Origin: Karalla daura
Lineage: Eukaryota; Chordata; Actinopteri; Chaetodontiformes; Leiognathidae
Length of the DNA: 64,000 nucleotides
NCBI GenBank assembly: GCA_029224185.1
Contig: CM055196.1
Coordinates: forward strand, 9,024,589 to 9,088,588
Direction: 5' to 3'
The translations under genes and the position numbers were made by a program. The first letter of the stretch is position 1. Every line of letters begins with the position of its first letter. Below, one piece after another: positions 62,828-64,000 of this stretch. A model generated the notes under the pieces. It saw only the letters and a program-made list of their open reading frames with translations. It searched no databases and was not told the DNA's origin.

Positions 62828-62928
62828 GTGATTTCCAGTTCTCTGTATCTTCGGATGATAACTCGGAGTTCTGGCTGAGTCCCGATGAGAGCCCTCTCAA
62901 CGCCCGGCTCCTGGTCTACGTTGGACAG
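62828..62928 (+). CDS. b4galnt4: B4GALNT4-like internal exon (PA14-like domain, probable exon 6)
   Basis: This exon is 101 nt. Two bases complete the split Gly codon and 33 codons follow: DFQFSVSSDDNSEFWLS then PDESPLNARLLVYVGQ. The acceptor is a strong T-rich then C-rich tract ending in CCCCCCAG. The donor is CAG|GTGAGC, phase 0. The stretch GDFQFSVSSDDNSEFWLS is typical of PA14 beta-strands: a glycine turn, alternating aromatic residues, the paired Asp and then a Trp-Leu strand. SDDNSEFWLS.DESP is closer to B4GALNT4 than to B4GALNT3. The family continues after VG(K/Q) with a TG.EWTAPGEF-type segment. I looked for that in 62929-64000 and did not find it, so the next exon lies beyond the window. 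Confidence 0.95.
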
Positions 62929-64000
62929 GTGAGCGCCGCGCTCCGCTGCACTCTTTCATAACACCGGGACCTCAGAGAGAGAGAGAGAGAGACACAGAGG
63001 GAGAGAGAGAGAGAGTCGCTCCTTTAAGAAAAACTCCACACGTTTGCTCTGCTACGAATCCAGTCTCCGCGTTTAAGCAACATCGCTTAGCAACAAGGTT
63101 TTTCAGCTGAATAAAGGGAAATGAATCACCTGGGGCTCAAATTGTTTCAGCTGCCTCAATGCCACGACTTAAATAGCAGAAACACTTTGCATAATATACA
63201 CCTCTGGGGTAGAAGTGCTTCCTTATCACTTGACTACGTAGTGACTTTAGTACATGATTTTATGCTCGGGCTGAAGGTGACTCATTGTTCTAAATGGCTC
63301 CTAATGGATTCCATTTGCTGCTCTTAAACATAATGACGGTAGCCAGTCATTATGCGTTGGGCCACAGGGTCAGAGGGTGATGGACTAATATTCCCCTGGC
63401 CGCTGGGTCCTGACCTGTCAACAGCATAAGCTCTTCATGGTGCCAGCGCTCCACCATGCAGTTCACCGATCGCTTTGACCGTGTTTGTCCTCGGTAATCA
63501 CCCACTCACCTCGTGTCACCGTCCTAACGCTCCTCTGCAGCACGCAGCTCACAGCATGGGGTGGGGGGGGGGTCTTAAATCCTCCCGTACAACAACCTGT
63601 GAGAAATCGTTTCCCCTCTCCTTCAACCATCACACTCAGAGCGGCCCCTGCCTTCACTTAATAAAGTTTTCTGGGTGAGACCCTCTTCAAAAAATAAATC
63701 GTAAGAAGGCAAAGAGGTGGCGGACCAGGGGACTGTGCTCGGGGCAGATGTGCGTTGGGAGCAAAGGTCCGGCGATGGAGACATCTGTATTCCTACAGGA
63801 TGTGAGACGTCACCGGGCTCCGCGGGAGCCGAGATTAATTAGCTGGCAGAGAATATTGATGTGACATTTAGCAGTGGAGAAATATCATCTAGGTAATGGC
63901 AGGGGAGCAGTGCTGTGGCCAGGGATCACTCATTTGCCACTGGCTGACGGACAGGCCTGGCTGCCTCCTGTGTCTGCAGAGACACACTGTGCCTCACAGA
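62929..64000 (+). other. Intron 6 (5' part) of the b4galnt4-like gene
   Basis: This starts with a GTGAGC donor and continues to the window end. A GA-rich simple repeat lies at about 62973-63015 and a G run near 63562-63571. AG-preceded stretches near 63799 and 63980 do not encode the expected continuation of the PA14-like domain, so no exon is called. Confidence 0.85.
62973..63015. repeat. (GA)n simple repeat, interrupted
   Basis: GA repeats with a CACAGAGGG interruption begin 45 nt after the donor of exon 62828-62928. Confidence 0.95.

Noticed and set aside
63790..64000. Possible next exon after CTACAG (63799) or TCTGCAG (63980)
   Set aside because: Translations do not give the expected TG.EWTAPGEF-type continuation in phase 0. 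No donor was visible.

Overview
The window reads as vertebrate genomic DNA, most likely from a teleost fish. It has very long introns, many (TG)n/(CA)n tracts, a 227-bp (TAGA)n array, and decayed copies of interspersed repeats that resemble L2-type non-LTR elements common in fish. CpG is generally sparse, with a few CpG-dense patches. The organism call is an inference from these traits and from protein resemblance. No search was run.

Only one protein-coding gene can be supported, on the + strand: five consecutive internal exons of a beta-1,4-N-acetylgalactosaminyltransferase of the B4GALNT3/B4GALNT4 group, best matched to B4GALNT4 (a or b paralogue undetermined). The exons are 25410-25522, 52202-52300, 60013-60108, 61545-61635 and 62828-62928. 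Each has AG/GT borders and the reading frame continues through all of them (500 nt: 166 complete codons plus one split codon). They encode part of the Golgi-lumen stem and the first part of the PA14-like domain. The first exon (cytoplasmic tail and transmembrane anchor) is not visible and presumably lies before base 1. The rest of the PA14 domain, the linker and the glycosyltransferase domain lie after base 64000.

Layout: 1-25409 is the 3' part of intron 1. 25523-52201 is a 26.7-kb intron, 52301-60012 a 7.7-kb intron, and 60109-61544 and 61636-62827 are short introns. 62929-64000 is the start of the next intron. The introns hold microsatellites, homopurine/homopyrimidine tracts, two long poly-C runs, a LINE 3'-end relic (34310-34572), repeat relics (5406-5593, 20527-20616, 43258-43336), several perfect or near-perfect inverted repeats, and CpG-dense patches, some with YY1-like motifs. 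I found no tRNA, rRNA, CRISPR array or second gene. Most other open frames are short, low-complexity or antisense and carry no recognisable domain. The most interesting leads are the very large 5' introns with regulatory-looking islands, the foldback sequences, and one unexplained open frame at 38706-39353.
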